Origin: Dimorphilus gyrociliatus
Lineage: Eukaryota; Annelida; Polychaeta; Dinophilidae
Assembly: GCA_904063045.1 (NCBI GenBank)
Contig: CAJFCJ010000032.1
Location: 62,001-126,000, forward strand
Direction of reading: 5' to 3'
DNA: 64,000 nt
Part shown: positions 34,201 to 47,113 of the stretch, in pieces
Layout: each line of letters opens with the position of its first letter
How positions within the stretch are numbered: the first letter of the stretch is position 1
Position numbers and translations under genes: made by a program
The notes under the pieces: model-generated
The model's database searches: none
The model's input: the letters and a program-made list of their open reading frames with translations, nothing else
Told to the model about the DNA's origin: nothing

Positions 34201-37200
34201 AAATGTTCTTGTAAAAGGCCTTGCTCAAAGGCTAGATCGAGTAATTTCGTAATTGTTGCATTATGATTAAAAGAGCATTAAACCATTATTTTTTTTAAAG
34301 GGAATATCCATGTGAAATATGATAAAGGATCTTTTTTCCTTTAGATCTTTATGGCGGCAAGCTCTACGGGCTTTCTCATAATTTACCATAAAAATAATAG
34401 CAATGGGAGCAGAACCAAAAAAATATAATGACCTTAAGAAGAATAGTATACCGTAAATCAAGAATGATAATTAGCTTACGTTAGATATTGGACCAGCTGA
34501 TTCGGAAGTTTGTTGTTCGTGTTGAGGCGTTTCGTTGCTGTAAGAATAAGAGAAAAAGGTAATGAAAAGGAAGAAAAGATTGAGAAGAGTGAAAATATGA
34601 CATTCATCTTAAAACACAAATAACGGCGACCTCTCCCAATGGATCAAAAAAACGCCATAGCGACGTTTATTTTCATATTTCTCTTTGCAAAGTGAACCGA
34701 TTTCATCCTTTTATATTGTTTTTAAAGGGAGAAAATTTGTTTACTTTATTTGTTTATTACAAGATTTATTGATTAAGTAAAGATTAATTTGATGACAGTT
34801 TGCCCAAGAACAATCGGGTAGCAGTCTTTTTTTTTCCTTTCACACTTTTTGCATTCGAATCATGAAGTTATATTTACCGCTGTGCCTTATTATTTTGATT
34901 GAGAACGCTTTTGAAAGGGGTCTATTTGCAATGCTTTCAATGAAAACGCTCAACAAAATGTTTATTATGCGTGATGAGTATGGATGAGTATCAATTCCTA
35001 ATCTTATCGATATTTCTGAGGAAACATAGATCAAAATGATCGACTCGTTGAACAACTATCAATTAAATATTTAGAGGAGCACTTTTCTCGCCCCCTGCGG
35101 ACTGAATTTACCGAGAATTTTTAGTAAATATCACCTTCAGCGTTCTTTCCTTTCCTTTCCTCTCCTATACCCATACTATACAGTGATTCAGCAGTATGGA
35201 AGAAAAATACACGACATGGAAGAATAGTCTTCTTAATTAGAATCAAAGAGTGCATTCTTGTACGTACTGCTTTGTAAATACGAACTGATACGTGAATAGA
35301 AATTTTCCATATTCGTATTGTCGGTGCGTTATTGTGATATTCCAAAAAAAAAGAGATGGTAGCAACGGTAACATTCTCTTTTTATAAACAGACTTCATTT
35401 GAAATATTAGCGTTTTGTGGGCGGATTCTTCTTTTTCTTTCCCTATCCTTTTATCACTGGACCACTAATCTTCGAGTGAACACAACGCACTAAGGCCGAT
35501 TTAGTCACAAAACTTAATTAATTAGTTTTCTCTTATCCTACCGCTATTTCTACTCGCAAGGATCACTTTTTTACTCTTATATACAGATAAATCCGATTTG
35601 ATAAGTATTTTCTTGAATGAGGTAACGTTTAATTTAATTTTAACCGTTTCGAAGATATTAGACAGCTGGGAGAGGATGTAAGACTAGGAGGGGGTAGGCG
35701 GTATAATTGCAGAAAATACAAATTGATCTATTTTTACATTCAATAAAGCAATGTTTAAGAGGGCAAAAAATGGGATACTAAAGATTGTTACTGGTTGGTG
35801 CTTTGGAGAAAATCAATAAAATTGCATAAGCTTCCCACATAGGCGTTAAGTCTTTAAGCGAACTACTATTCCCACACATTCATTCATACATGCGCATAAA
35901 TACGAATTTGAATATATACAATCAAATAGTCGTAAAAAAATACCCTTGTGTATTTCAACAGAGTTAAGCAACAATTTTTCCTATTGATTTGCCAATAATT
36001 TACGACATTTAATTGATAATCGAAGAAAATCAACTGTTGAATTGTTAGTTTCTTTTCTTTCTAAGGATTTCTTTATCATTCCTTTTCTCTTTTTAATTTA
36101 TGTATAGTGTGTCAATATATCTAAATACAAAAAGTATATACTAATATATCTATTATAAAGTATTGTCTATTGTAAATAAAGTCTCTTAATCAACTGTAAA
36201 ACAAATTTTATAGCATATATAATAATCTGAAAGTAATCAGAGGAACCCTCATTAAAATCATACAATATAGTCAAGCTCTAATGACTGCAACGGCCGAAAA
36301 AATTCTTTGACATGGAAAACCAAATAGCTGTGAGGCATGTTTCTTTTTTTCCGAGTAGACTTTTTTTTCCTTAACTTTCAGCTTTAAGAAACTGAAGATT
36401 AAATAGAAATAACATACGCTTTTTTTTCAATATTTCATTCCTGCTGTTCCTTCTTTTATATCGCTCCTATTTCTTCTATATAATGCACTTTTTCTCTTCT
36501 TACTTCCACAATCCTTCTACATCTCATTCTATCTCAGTTTGTATCTCTCTTAATTAGAATGATTTATGCTTAATGAATTACTCGTAAAGCACAAAAATTG
36601 ACGTGTATTTTGGTTAAAATTATAGATAAAAGAGTAATAAAAGTTTAATAGTATAGTGCTACTGAAATGTTTCTACGCGTCGAGGTTAAGCGTTTCTATA
36701 TAACGTCTAAAACTCTAAAAATGTATTCGACAAGCGTAGTTCTGTTTTCTCACCCGTATAAAAATCCAATATATATATATATATATATTCCATTTAAAAA
36801 GAAATGGATTTATTGTGTACCTTGGTGTTTTTTCTTTCAAAGACTTCATCTACAGATTGGAAATTTTGCAAGTTTACCTTCCGAAAGGAATAACAAAAGG
36901 TTAATCAGGATTTGTTCACCAGGAACAAAGTCAAGCTTATATCCTAATTTGGGGAAAAGGGTAGCATTGAAGAGGAATCCGAGCTCTTCAAAAGCCTATT
37001 GACTGCTTTGAAATGAAAATTCTCCGCCATAAGCCTTCCGCTTAATAATTACGATATAAATTATCTTTTATACTTTCTATCTAGAACATCGAATGATACT
37101 CCAGGGTCAATGGCAAATAACAAAGCTTAGACCTTGAACTTTACAGGCATTATTAAGAATTCGGTCGCTTTTCCCCTTAATGGAAGACGCTCGTCGACAA

Positions 37201-40200
37201 CTTCAAAAGGCATTGGTAACTCTCAAAGCTCTGCCATTTGGTCAATATTGATGCTTATTAACATCAGCAAACCCTAATGATATACGTTAGAAAATATTTC
37301 CAAGCAGAGAATATAAAGAGAAAGAGGGGGAGAGAGAAGAAAAAGAAGCGAATTTTATTCCTTATTTCTCACTCTTTCTTTTGTTAAATAGAATGAAGGA
37401 GGAGGGAGGGGGAGGAGAATTAAAGTCTTTTAAAAGAATCAAAGACATCGTTCTTCACAAAAAAAAACAGATAAGATTAAAACAACCTAAATAATTAAAC
37501 GAATGAGATGGACGAAAAATTTTCCGGTCAGTTTCGTTATTAAGTTCCGATTGCAGCGAGGTCTGATTATGCAGCTGTGCGACTGCAATAGACGTCGATG
37601 ATGCAGCGGTATCGTTTAGACGATTATTGCTGTTGGCAGAATGTTTTAGACGGAGAGCTTACATTGATATATGGTATTGTTTAATATTTTCATTGTAAAT
37701 ATATATTTTGATTAATACTTTTATTATTAGTAGTAGTAGTCTTATACAGAACATAAAAAGGAAACAGTATAACCGCTTTATAGTAGACTTTTCTTATTGC
37801 GGTGTCGTCCTGATTGGGTTTCCTACTTCTTTCCCGTCAAATAGACTCCCTTTTAAGCCTACACATCATCAATCAAAATAGTTGTAAAAGAGGAGAAAAA
37901 TTATAAGCAGAACTAAGTCGAACAAGCTAAAGATATTCTTATTATTGATGAATAAAACTAAAAAAAGTCCATTACTTATTTATTTATTTTCTTTTAATAA
38001 CAAAATATTTTCTCTTTAATCTTTGATTATACTTTAAGTAGAGATATTAGTAGACAATAGAGAAAGATATTTATGTTTGAATATATAAATATCTCCCTCA
38101 ACTCTCTCCTAACTTTTTTTCTGTACTATAGATTTTTTTCGTTAAGTATAATTTCAAGGGCAAATGTAAATTGCTCTTTATTTTTACTTTTATATTATAT
38201 ATATATATATGCTGCAAATTTATTGTAGAAAATTGACTTTTTTCTACATTCTATATTGAGTAAAGAACATTGACTGAAACGATGTCTTTTAATTCTCTTA
38301 TCATCTTTCGTTCCGCCTGCTTTTACTTCCTTCTTACTTATCGATTTTTCACAATTATAAGTTTATATTCGCTCTCACTCACTTTCTATCTATCTGTCTC
38401 TCCCCTCCCTTCTCTCTCTCTCTCTCTCTCTCTCAATCTTTCCCATTTACACATAGGAGAGGGAGAATCACCGTAAGAGAATAAAATAAACGATTTGTTA
38501 TAAACACTGGTAGCATTATTTCCTTTTTTTGTTAATGGAATAATTAGTGAGGGAAAGAAATGGTAATTAGAAATAAATTGCGCAAGGTATGAAAGTTGTC
38601 GTTCCATTTGTTAACAACCAATTACCAAACAGGAATTTCATTAAGTTTCTTTTTTTAACAAAAATTTTTTTATTGGGAAAAAAAAAGAGAAAGCGAAAGG
38701 AAGAAAAAAAGAACGAAAGAAAGAAATAAAGAAGGAATGAAAGAAAAAAGAAAGAAAGAAGGAGAGTGGGAGAGAGAGAGAGAGAGAGAGAAAAGGAAAG
38801 ACTAAGCGAGATGAGAATATAAAATGGATAGAAAATAATAATTGGATAATAATAAAGTTCTTTTTTTCTGGTTTTGAGTTATTTTAAGGAGTTGTGTATA
38901 AAAAAGGAATAGAAAACTCTCAATTTACATCGTATAAAAGATGACAACCCAAGGTGGATAATTCGTATGATAATTACTTTCCTCGACATATGTTCTTAAT
39001 TTACATATTCGACTGCAAAGTCGAATTAAATAAGTGCGTACTTAAAAGAAAAGAGAACGAGATTTTTCTCTTCCGTCCTTTAAGATCGTACAGTAGGTTG
39101 TCTAGTACAAACTAAGGTCTAGAAAATTATATTCTTGCTTCATAGTCTATCGCCTCTGGTAATTGTACAGCAGAGTCTTTTTGAAAAGGTCTTAGTTAGC
39201 TGTATTTTTCGTCTGTTCCTCATGTTAATAGCTGTATCGTAGCTATTGATGGTCTTTAAATATTTTATATAAAAGTACATACAGTCAACTAATATCTAAG
39301 AGAGATGAGAACGTTTTTATGAATTTAGATTTAGTTATATTGAGAAATCGTTAGAATATAAATATATTTATTTATAAACACTGGACTATATGATATATAT
39401 AGATAGATAATTAACATATATATATAAACCATAAATACTATATAAATAGATATTACATATATAGTATATATGCATATCGTACATATGTCACTATATTACT
39501 TTAATCCGGCTGTTCCGGCCGAACAAACGGTAAAGCATTCTCTCTATTTATATAAAATATACCTAAAAATTTTCATACCTATTGGTCATATTTACTATCC
39601 GCCATTTTTAATATTTACCGAAATTACGGTGCTAATTGACTCTATAATCATTTATTTAACTATCTGGCAAAGTTAAAAATATTCAAATTCTCGACGCACA
39701 CACGCTCCATTGATTATCAGAGATTAATAAGATTCCAATCGGGCGTGAAGCAAGCGACTTTGTCGATTTTGAGCCTAACACGTCTCTCACTATAAGCGAT
39801 GTAAGAGAGACAATATAGATTTTTTTCCCTCCGACCAGAACTACGGGGACAAAGAGCTTTGTTTGTTTAATTAAGGATAACACTTAAGTTGTTTGCATCT
39901 TCAGGCAAAAAGGAATCCTAAAAAGCAACAAAATAAAGTATTCAGCCACTAAATATTTCTTTGTTAAAATAGTAAAGAAAGCCATCTCTGCAACGTAGAG
40001 AATAAAACGACGTTTTCATCTTAATTTTCCAGTATTACGACTAAAGTAATAAAAAGGAGCAAACTATAATTATTTCATATCGTACGCTTGTGGTTATTAT
40101 CTTTATGTCATTTTTTTTCTCCCTTAATCTAACTCATAAATATTCAAAATGAATTTTCTCATTTTTTTTTGTTATGCAATAGCTTATTCCCCGATTAAAG

Positions 40201-41012
40201 ACGCATTTCTCTTTCGTTCGCTTCTTTCTTTTCCCTTTAAACAAGGCCGTCTCTTTCTTTGCCACTCTTTTATTTTTTTATTTGCTATTTTATCATGTTT
40301 ATCTTATCTCATTTTCATACCTATTTGGTAGTAAAAGAAAGGAGAAATCTAATAACGTTTGATGTAAACAAGATTTATTACTATTAAAGTATGTTTTAGT
40401 AACGCAGTTTTTTTACATAATTGCTCATTTTAAGAATTATTTAAAAATATCTTTGATATTCCGTAGGAAGTGTTAGAGTTAAAGAAACAAAAAACGCTTC
40501 CTTTACTCTCCAGTCATCTCACTCTCTCACTCAGTCTCTCACTCATTCTCTCTCTCTCTCTCTCTTTCTGCTTTTCCTTGCTAACCTCTCTTTATAACTA
40601 TTATCAACAGACAGAATCCTAACAGCTACTATCTAGTTTATGTAATTAGACCTATAATGCCTTTGATCGGTTTTTTCGGATAGTGAAAAGCCTAGAGAAA
40701 TTAATTTCAATTAGAGCCTTTGACATGACGCGGAATGAACTTCACGAAAAGCGTTAAAGCTTAGGGATTTCTAGTCACAAGTCGAGTCACCGAACATTCT
40801 TAAAAAGGTCGCATGGCTGTCTATCGATATATTTACAGCGAACATCCGGAAATAGGGAGATGAAAAGTGACTTTGATGAATATCAAGCATTAGAAAAGAA
40901 AAGCTTACTTGCGATTTTTCGTATTTTTAGGTGTAGAAGTTTTCGTATGAGATGGACTTGGTGTCTTTCTATCTTCTTCATCTCCTCTAAAGAAATTTGT
41001 AAAATATTCCAT
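28253..41012 (-). CDS. Synaptotagmin 7-like protein with tandem C2 domains
   Basis: Exons reading leftwards: 41012-40909, 34537-34480, 31111-30823, 30748-30504 and 28600-28253 (stop), all in phase, 347 residues from the first ATG seen. C2A (about 75-180) shows [36 protein letters not shown] and [15 protein letters not shown]2B (about 205-345) shows [37 protein letters not shown] and RQPVLQWH. The aspartates of the calcium loops are kept in both. C2A and the inter-C2 stretch [11 protein letters not shown] are closest to synaptotagmin 7, a slow high-affinity calcium sensor for asynchronous release, lysosome exocytosis and membrane repair; family knowledge. The ATG at 41012 starts [10 protein letters not shown] in a linker-like exon preceded by a usable acceptor, so an upstream transmembrane exon may exist but was not found. 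The intron at 30503 uses a GC donor. Introns reach 6.4 kb. Confidence 0.93.
28601..30503. other. Syt7 intron with simple repeats
   Basis: Contains GA/CAGA-rich DNA at about 29465-29580 and (CTAT)n near 30070-30095. I see no additional exon. Confidence 0.6.
31112..34479. other. Syt7 intron; GC-richer islet at 32333-32530
   Basis: Mostly AT-rich. The islet has no stop in two minus-strand frames and splice-like borders (see findings). AGATGGCG is at 31305 and a GTCACGTGA E-box at 33555. No exon is called. Confidence 0.5.
34538..40908. other. 6.4-kb Syt7 intron
   Basis: AT-rich with (CT)n at about 38411-38434, (GA)n at about 38771-38790 and 40548-40565 and an AT repeat near 39395-39480. A GC-richer structured patch lies at 37520-37640. 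Frames here (for example 36667-37002) lack any recognisable domain. Confidence 0.55.
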
Positions 41013-41014
41013 AA

Positions 41015-41670
41015 CTGCAGGCTTACAGAGATTCTTTATTCCAATGATATATTTTATTTACATCGTCGGCCAAGGTTTACTCTTTATTTTTCTTTTCAAA
41101 ACTTTACCCCTTTCACCGCCGTCTCCAGTTTATATAAAGTGGCTTATGCTTTCGATACGCCACCTAGCGCGAATTTCTCTTTCGCTTTCCTCTTCTGATT
41201 GGCGTTCGTGCAAAGATTTAATCCATCGATCTGTGCAAAGCCCCCTGCAGTTTTTTCGACTGCACGGAAGCGGGCTAAATAAGAGAAAAAACCAAGACTA
41301 GATGGCGCCTACTTCTTTATATTTGTTGATTGACGGGAATATAGGTCGATTTTTATGGATTGAAAAAATTTTTAGAGGCGTTTTTCATTGACTTGACATT
41401 CGATTTGTTTTGTGTTCGGCCGTAAATTAGGATTCCATTGATTTTTTTTTGTATATTTCCTCCGTTAAAGAATACTCTTCTCTCATATACACTCTCTCGT
41501 TCTCCCTCTTTAACTATATGCTACTTAGTTTCTTTTCACTTTATTTCAGAAGGCCTATTCAACGGTACTTTTAACTGGAAACTGTCCAACGTCTAAATGG
41601 GTAAAAAAGTTTTCTCAAGGATTATTTTGCCAAATGGAAAGCAAAAACAGATAAATAGCTGGATAGATAA

Positions 41671-41703
<33 letters not shown>

Positions 41704-42649
41704 GAAGAAAAAAGTTAAAAAGAAAGTTTCTTTTTCTATCCATTATTTGTTTTTATTTCCTAATTGTCCGTGACAATAACTCGCTTCTGAGTACGTGCGC
41801 CAATCAACCAATGAGCTCCTTTGTCCAGGTAAACTCATAGCTTTCATATACTCTATTTTTTCCGAATTAGTTCTATTCATTATTCTAATAGATAGTTTCA
41901 GCCCCACGTAGACGGTATTTTAGACTAATTGACTCTTCTCTCTATTTTTATGATAAATAAAGGAGGAGAGTAAAATGCATTCTATCATAAAATGGAAGTA
42001 AAAAAAATTGATGGTAATTGGGATGGTGGTGAAAAATGAAAAGAAACTCTTCTAAATGATAAAGTACGTAGAATTTTATTGCCTCTACTTAAGCAATATA
42101 ATATTCTCGTGCAGTTTATAATATAGAAATTATATTCTATATTGTTTAAACCTTACTGTCGTTGCTCCTGCGATAAACTTTCAATTAAAGTTCTATTTTT
42201 ATATCCTAGTTTGTAGTCCTAAGCAGTCAAGACGGAAGTTTTGTATAGAATCATGCAAACACGCATCTGTAAGTACCTTATAGACTTGGTAAATACACCT
42301 ACTTTACATACCTGGACGTCTCCAAGACTGCAAATGATATTATTTTGTCCTTAATTGACATTAAGACGTATATGGGATTTTCCATCAAATGAAATGAATA
42401 AATTGAATTATTGATATAAATGTGAAACTAAACAGAATGATATTAAAAGAAAAAAAGATAGTCTCCTCACTAAAATTAAATCTTTATTTTTATTTAAGCG
42501 AAATCTTTAAAACACTATTAATTGTGACTGTATATTGTTTCATTTTGTCAAATTTTTGTCCGGGTTTTGGGACAGATATTCATATTTAAATGAGCAAAGA
42601 ATTTTTCACTCTATCTAACTTCAAATGAATTTTTATTAAAGAAAAATCA
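41015..42649. other. Upstream of the visible Syt7 exons, to the ankyrin-death gene
   Basis: May contain the Syt7 promoter or a missing membrane-anchor exon. An AGATGGCG word at 41300 and tandem CAAT-like words near 41800-41815 are visible; (GA)n at 41670-41698. A minus-strand AATAAA at 42637 and others near 42485 would serve the ankyrin-death gene. Confidence 0.45.
41670..41698. repeat. (AG)n microsatellite
   Basis: About 14 units within the spacer upstream of the Syt7 exons. Confidence 0.9.
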
Positions 42650-45543
42650 CTAAGGATAATCTTCGCATAATGTTTCATAAATAATAGGTAGATATTTGTC
42701 TAATTTAGCTGTTTCCAACGCATCTATCAAGACTTCAGTAGATGCACTTCTACCGGCATTTATTCTCCATTCTGCCAAAGCAGATTCGGCCTGCTTAACT
42801 TCGTTATCCGGGTATTTTCTTTCTATGGCCTTAATCCGGTTATTTACTTTGTTCGTACCCCCTTTTTCGATGGGAAGGGCTCTTGCCAAATGACGCCACT
42901 GGTCACCTAAATTACGACTTAGACGTTGAATACATGCTTGCAACGATTCACAATTTGACCTCATTGTAGGAAATTTCATTGATTCAGTTAATAAAATTGG
43001 AAGCTCATCTTCGCTTTCTTCCATACTTGTTTTTGAGGAATTTCTTCGTGGTGGAACGGGAGGAGCGATATTTACAGGACCCGTCGATAGTAAATCTTCA
43101 TCAATTGAGGCATATATGGGATCGTCGTTTGTGTCGTCATTAATATTTTTTATTTCATGCTGGACTATTTCTTTGAGAGTATTTTCCCCTACATTTTCCA
43201 AAAGCATCTCATTAATCGGCTCTGAGTAGGTTTCTTCTTTTTCTTCGCCTTGTCCTTGTTCCTTTAATTTCAAATTCCTTACTTCATCTCTGATTAATTG
43301 TCTAACAGTACGATATTTTGCCGATTTTGAGAATTCCGGGCTCGTACTGATTTGTCTATGAAAATGAAGAGAATAGATGGTATACAATACAGCATATACT
43401 CAGCATATTAAATAGTGAAACTGGCCATTCCGTGACAATGCCCAGGTAACAAACTGTTGAATATTTAAAAGGTGAAATTGCCCTTCTACAACATGGAAAA
43501 CCTGAGATTTTAGGTGAAAATGAATAATATCGATAGTGTATTAAAAGGTAAGAAATCTAAAATGTCTACGTTATTCTTTACTACATGTTTAGCTATTGTT
43601 GCAATAAATAGTAATACATTTATCATGTACACATGCACTGGGAATCTTTGTAACTACCTGTGCAAAGGCACTTTGAAACACCTTGCCCACTTACCAAGCC
43701 ACTTAAGTTTGATATTTTCAGTAGTGAAAATATCTCTTCTTTCGCATCTGACAATCGTAAAAACTTTGTTTCCAAGGGAATTACTTCGTTGTCAGTGTAA
43801 GTTCTCTTATTCCCCACTTTAGTTTTATCCTCTATTTTTTTTGGTTATAATGCCTACAATATTAGTATTGTCAGCTGAAGCTCTATCTAAAGATGGAACA
43901 GTTATTAAGACAGTAGTCTGCCTAACGTTTAAAATTTTCCAATCAATTTATATTTTACCTACCATTTTTACCTTTCTAAAATACAAATTCTTTTATTATT
44001 AGGTAATTCCACCTTATAATTAGTGAACAGCATCTTACTTAGACATTGCTGAAGAGTGTCCAGTTCGCCTAATTGACAGTATTATATATATATACAGTAT
44101 ACATATATATATATATATATATACTGTATATGTATTTATATATATATAAAGCATACTATATATATATATATATAATACATTACAGAAAGGAGAGATTTGA
44201 TTATAATGAAAAGGAAATGTAATATAATATAAAACAAATAGCTATTTCAATAACACAATATAAATTTCTATTAGAGATTATACCTATCTTTTTTACTGAA
44301 CGCTCGATAACTCGGCTCGGATGCTCTTCGACTCTTTTCTAATGTCCTTTCGTTCAATTCAGCTTCAATGAGAACGTCTGGTACATTCTGTCGGTCTGTT
44401 AAAAAATTCGCTATTGTTCCAAAACCATTGACTAATGCGCGAAATGCCGCTGTTGCCCCATCTTCATCTCTAGCGTCACATATCGCTCCTTTTTCACTAA
44501 CAAGTGTTTTGACTAGTTGAAAATGTCCTCCGCAACTAGCAAAATGAAGAGGTCGCCATCCACATTTATCCCTATCCTCTATGTCTACTTGAAAGACTTC
44601 AACAAGAAGAACTACAGTGCTAATATGACCACCGAATGAAGCAAGATGAAGTAAACCAATATCAGAATTTTTCAATCTGATATTCAGCAGAGCTTCATCG
44701 TTAGTAAGAAGTGTTGTAAGTAGATCATCGTAGCCTCAAGAGAGAAATAGAAATAAAAATACAGGTTATTTGTATTTGATTGATTTGTCTAATTAATAAT
44801 GGAACATGTAGTTATTTGTTATAACAACGCTACTGACAGTACAACGGGAGATGGAGAAGGATAGAGATATGCAAGGGAAGAGGGGGAGGGTGTAGGTGAT
44901 GAAATGAAAAATTTAAATTCAATAAACAAACTACAATAACAACAATAAAACTGAACCTTGACATAGTATTTTAAAACAGAACTTTTTATGAATGAAATCT
45001 CTTATTATACTTGATATTGCTTATTTATATTGCATATACCTAAAAAAATCTATATGGAGTATACACACATTTGTTTATTAATGAATGGGGGAAAATATAG
45101 ATTGCATCTATTTCTAAGGTAATATACTATTACTTAATATATTGAACAAAAAGGATTCAATTACTCTTTATCTACTACGCAGTGAAAGATTGGTTTTTGT
45201 CTAAATCACTATATGATCAGTATTACATTTAAAGTGAAAAAAATCGATTTTTCTCTCTCACTTTTCATTCTCCTACAGATTAATTTTTACCTTTATAAGC
45301 AGCTAAATGAGTAGAAGTTAACGATTCAATGTTACATGTTTGCAGCTTTAGTACAATTTCACTTCCTTTCAGCAAAGAGTCTTTTAGAGTAAGCAGACGT
45401 ACTTCTTCACTAAGTATAGATCTTGTATAATCAGTTGTCCAGTAGTTAAGGTATTTCTCTAATTGATTTCTATCGTTAGTTAAAACAATTAAAAATATCT
45501 GATAAACATCTTTAGAAAATTTTTCCTCTTTAGCCGTTGCCAT
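42650..45543 (-). CDS. Ankyrin-repeat and death-domain protein
   Basis: Five exons reading leftwards: 45543-45291, 44734-44284, 43803-43695, 43501-43422 and 43355-42650, total 532 residues with frame kept throughout. Residues 1-75 are a helical region of unknown type. About four ankyrin repeats follow (THLAAYKGYDD, LLHLASFGGHISTVV, WRPLHFASCGGHFQLVK, DARDEDGATAAFRA). The middle holds YSEPINE and PIYASIDE, possible phosphotyrosine motifs, and a polyproline APPVPPRR, an SH3-ligand type. Residues 436-527 are a death domain (LGDQWRHLARAL, ALAEWRINAGRSASTEVL). Death domains assemble signalling platforms for apoptosis or innate immunity; with ankyrin repeats this suggests a cytoplasmic adaptor. Paralogue identity (ANKDD1-like or otherwise) is not clear. 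The 80-bp fourth exon is recovered by phase alone; the acceptor of the third exon has a poor pyrimidine tract. Confidence 0.85.
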
Positions 45544-46108
45544 TTTTATAGGGGTTCATTAAATTTCCAACAAGAAAAGAGATTTTAACAACCGACCATT
45601 TTTTCTTTCACAACTAACGCCGCCTGTAGGACTCATATGAACATGACCAGTCATAAAATACCTTCGTATTGAATAGGTTAACATTTCACCAAAACATTCT
45701 ATAACTAAGGGCATCAGTGGCGACATCTAGTGTCTTCATAAAAATGTATATTGATAATTCTTTTATTACACTACTTATCAATTGAACGTAAATAAAAATG
45801 AAAAGAGTATAATAGCAAATTTTTCGATGTTGTCATATTTTTAAATATAAAGGTATTCAGATAAGTACATACTATTAGCCAATTAAAGAAGAGTACACTT
45901 TTCATTCGACCGCAAGTGTGAGAGAAAGACAAGAGAAGAGTAGAGAAGGAAAGAACAGAAATAAATTCATATAGGATAAAGGAGGAACAGTGTAAAAAAA
46001 CAGGTGTAACAAAAGAACACAATCATTTAGACTTTTATTTAAAAACTTGAACTGTACAATACTGCTGCAGATATATATCAGCCAAAACAGAAATAGAGAA
46101 GAGAGAGG

Positions 46109-46140
<32 letters not shown>

Positions 46141-46864
46141 TTATACGAGAAATTGCATATAATACTTCGTTTTACTTTCTCATTAAATCTACAACCATAA
46201 CAATGTAAAAAGTTGAATGAAGAAGAAAGCAAAAATGAGTTTATATTAGTTGACATGTGAAGTAATTACTGTAAAAAGTATTTATATTATTTTCTATGCT
46301 GTATAAACTTTGTTTATTTGTTTACATTCGATAGTCAAAATGATATGTGTAATTTTGCTTTTTGTATTTTTATTTAAGGCATAGAATCTTCTTTGAAGAG
46401 TAGTTTGTATGGAAATTTTCATCATATTCTTTTATAGAATTAAGTCTTTTTTCTTCCTAGAACAAATGATGAGAATATTTAAATACTGTTTGTCATACGT
46501 ATTATATATAAATGTTAATATATATATTTATATATATATATATATATATAAATACGTATATACTATGTATATATGATTATATTAATATAGATCATGTTTG
46601 CAGCAGTTTCCACCTTCATCTCCTCCTCGCCCTAGTATTCGATGTGAAAAAATATGCTATTTCAATAACTTATTTTATTAATAGATTACTATTAGTTTCT
46701 TTTTGCTAAACAGAGTTATTTTCTTAAAGATGACTTTTTTTCAATTTCATATCTCACTGTATTTTTTGATTTATCTGTTTTTATCTTGATTACTTATTTT
46801 CGTTTTTTTCCTGAATGGAATAAATTTTTTATCCCCATCAGCAGACAGTTTGTAGACGAGGGAA
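45544..46864. other. Intergenic spacer with repeats
   Basis: Upstream DNA of the ankyrin-death gene, a (GA)n tract at 46116-46140 and AT runs near 46520-46550. A CGACATCTAGTGTC word at 45721 resembles the AGATGGCG family. No supported gene. Confidence 0.55.
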
Positions 46865-47083
46865 ATGTCAAGAATTCGTGAAAGGTTAATAGATATTTGG
46901 GCAGCGACAAAAGATCCAATCTTTAAGACGTTCAATTTCTTTCTTTTTCTCCCTCCAATTTTATTCTCTTTACTTGTTTCTGTTGTTTTTGCATTTGTTG
47001 TTGTTGTTGCTATTATTTTAAGCCTTTATAGATTTTTTTTAAGACATTGTTTTTCTTTCATAAAAGCATACAAAGATGTCTGA
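46865..47083 (+). CDS. Candidate 72-residue single-pass membrane smORF
   Basis: An uninterrupted frame with an ATG in the favourable context GGGAAATGT. The first 22 residues (MSRIRERLIDIWAATKDPIF) are charged and helix-like, followed by about 32 hydrophobic residues and a short tail ending KAYKDV. It lies between two minus-strand genes and ends 31 bp before the stop of the receptor gene. T-rich DNA readily yields hydrophobic frames, so this may be chance; no family is recognised. Confidence 0.3.
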   Translation: MSRIRERLIDIWAATKDPIFKTFNFFLFLPPILFSLLVSVVFAFVVVVAIILSLYRFFLRHCFSFIKAYKDV

Positions 47084-47113
47084 AAAGGCTGATCGATTCG
47101 ACAAGTATCGTGA

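Noticed and set aside
36667-37002. 111-codon plus-strand frame
   Set aside because: Lies antisense in a Syt7 intron and reads through an (AT)n run; no domain.
40860-41301. Two plus-strand frames of 85-112 codons
   Set aside because: They are the antisense shadow of the Syt7 linker exon and its upstream DNA.
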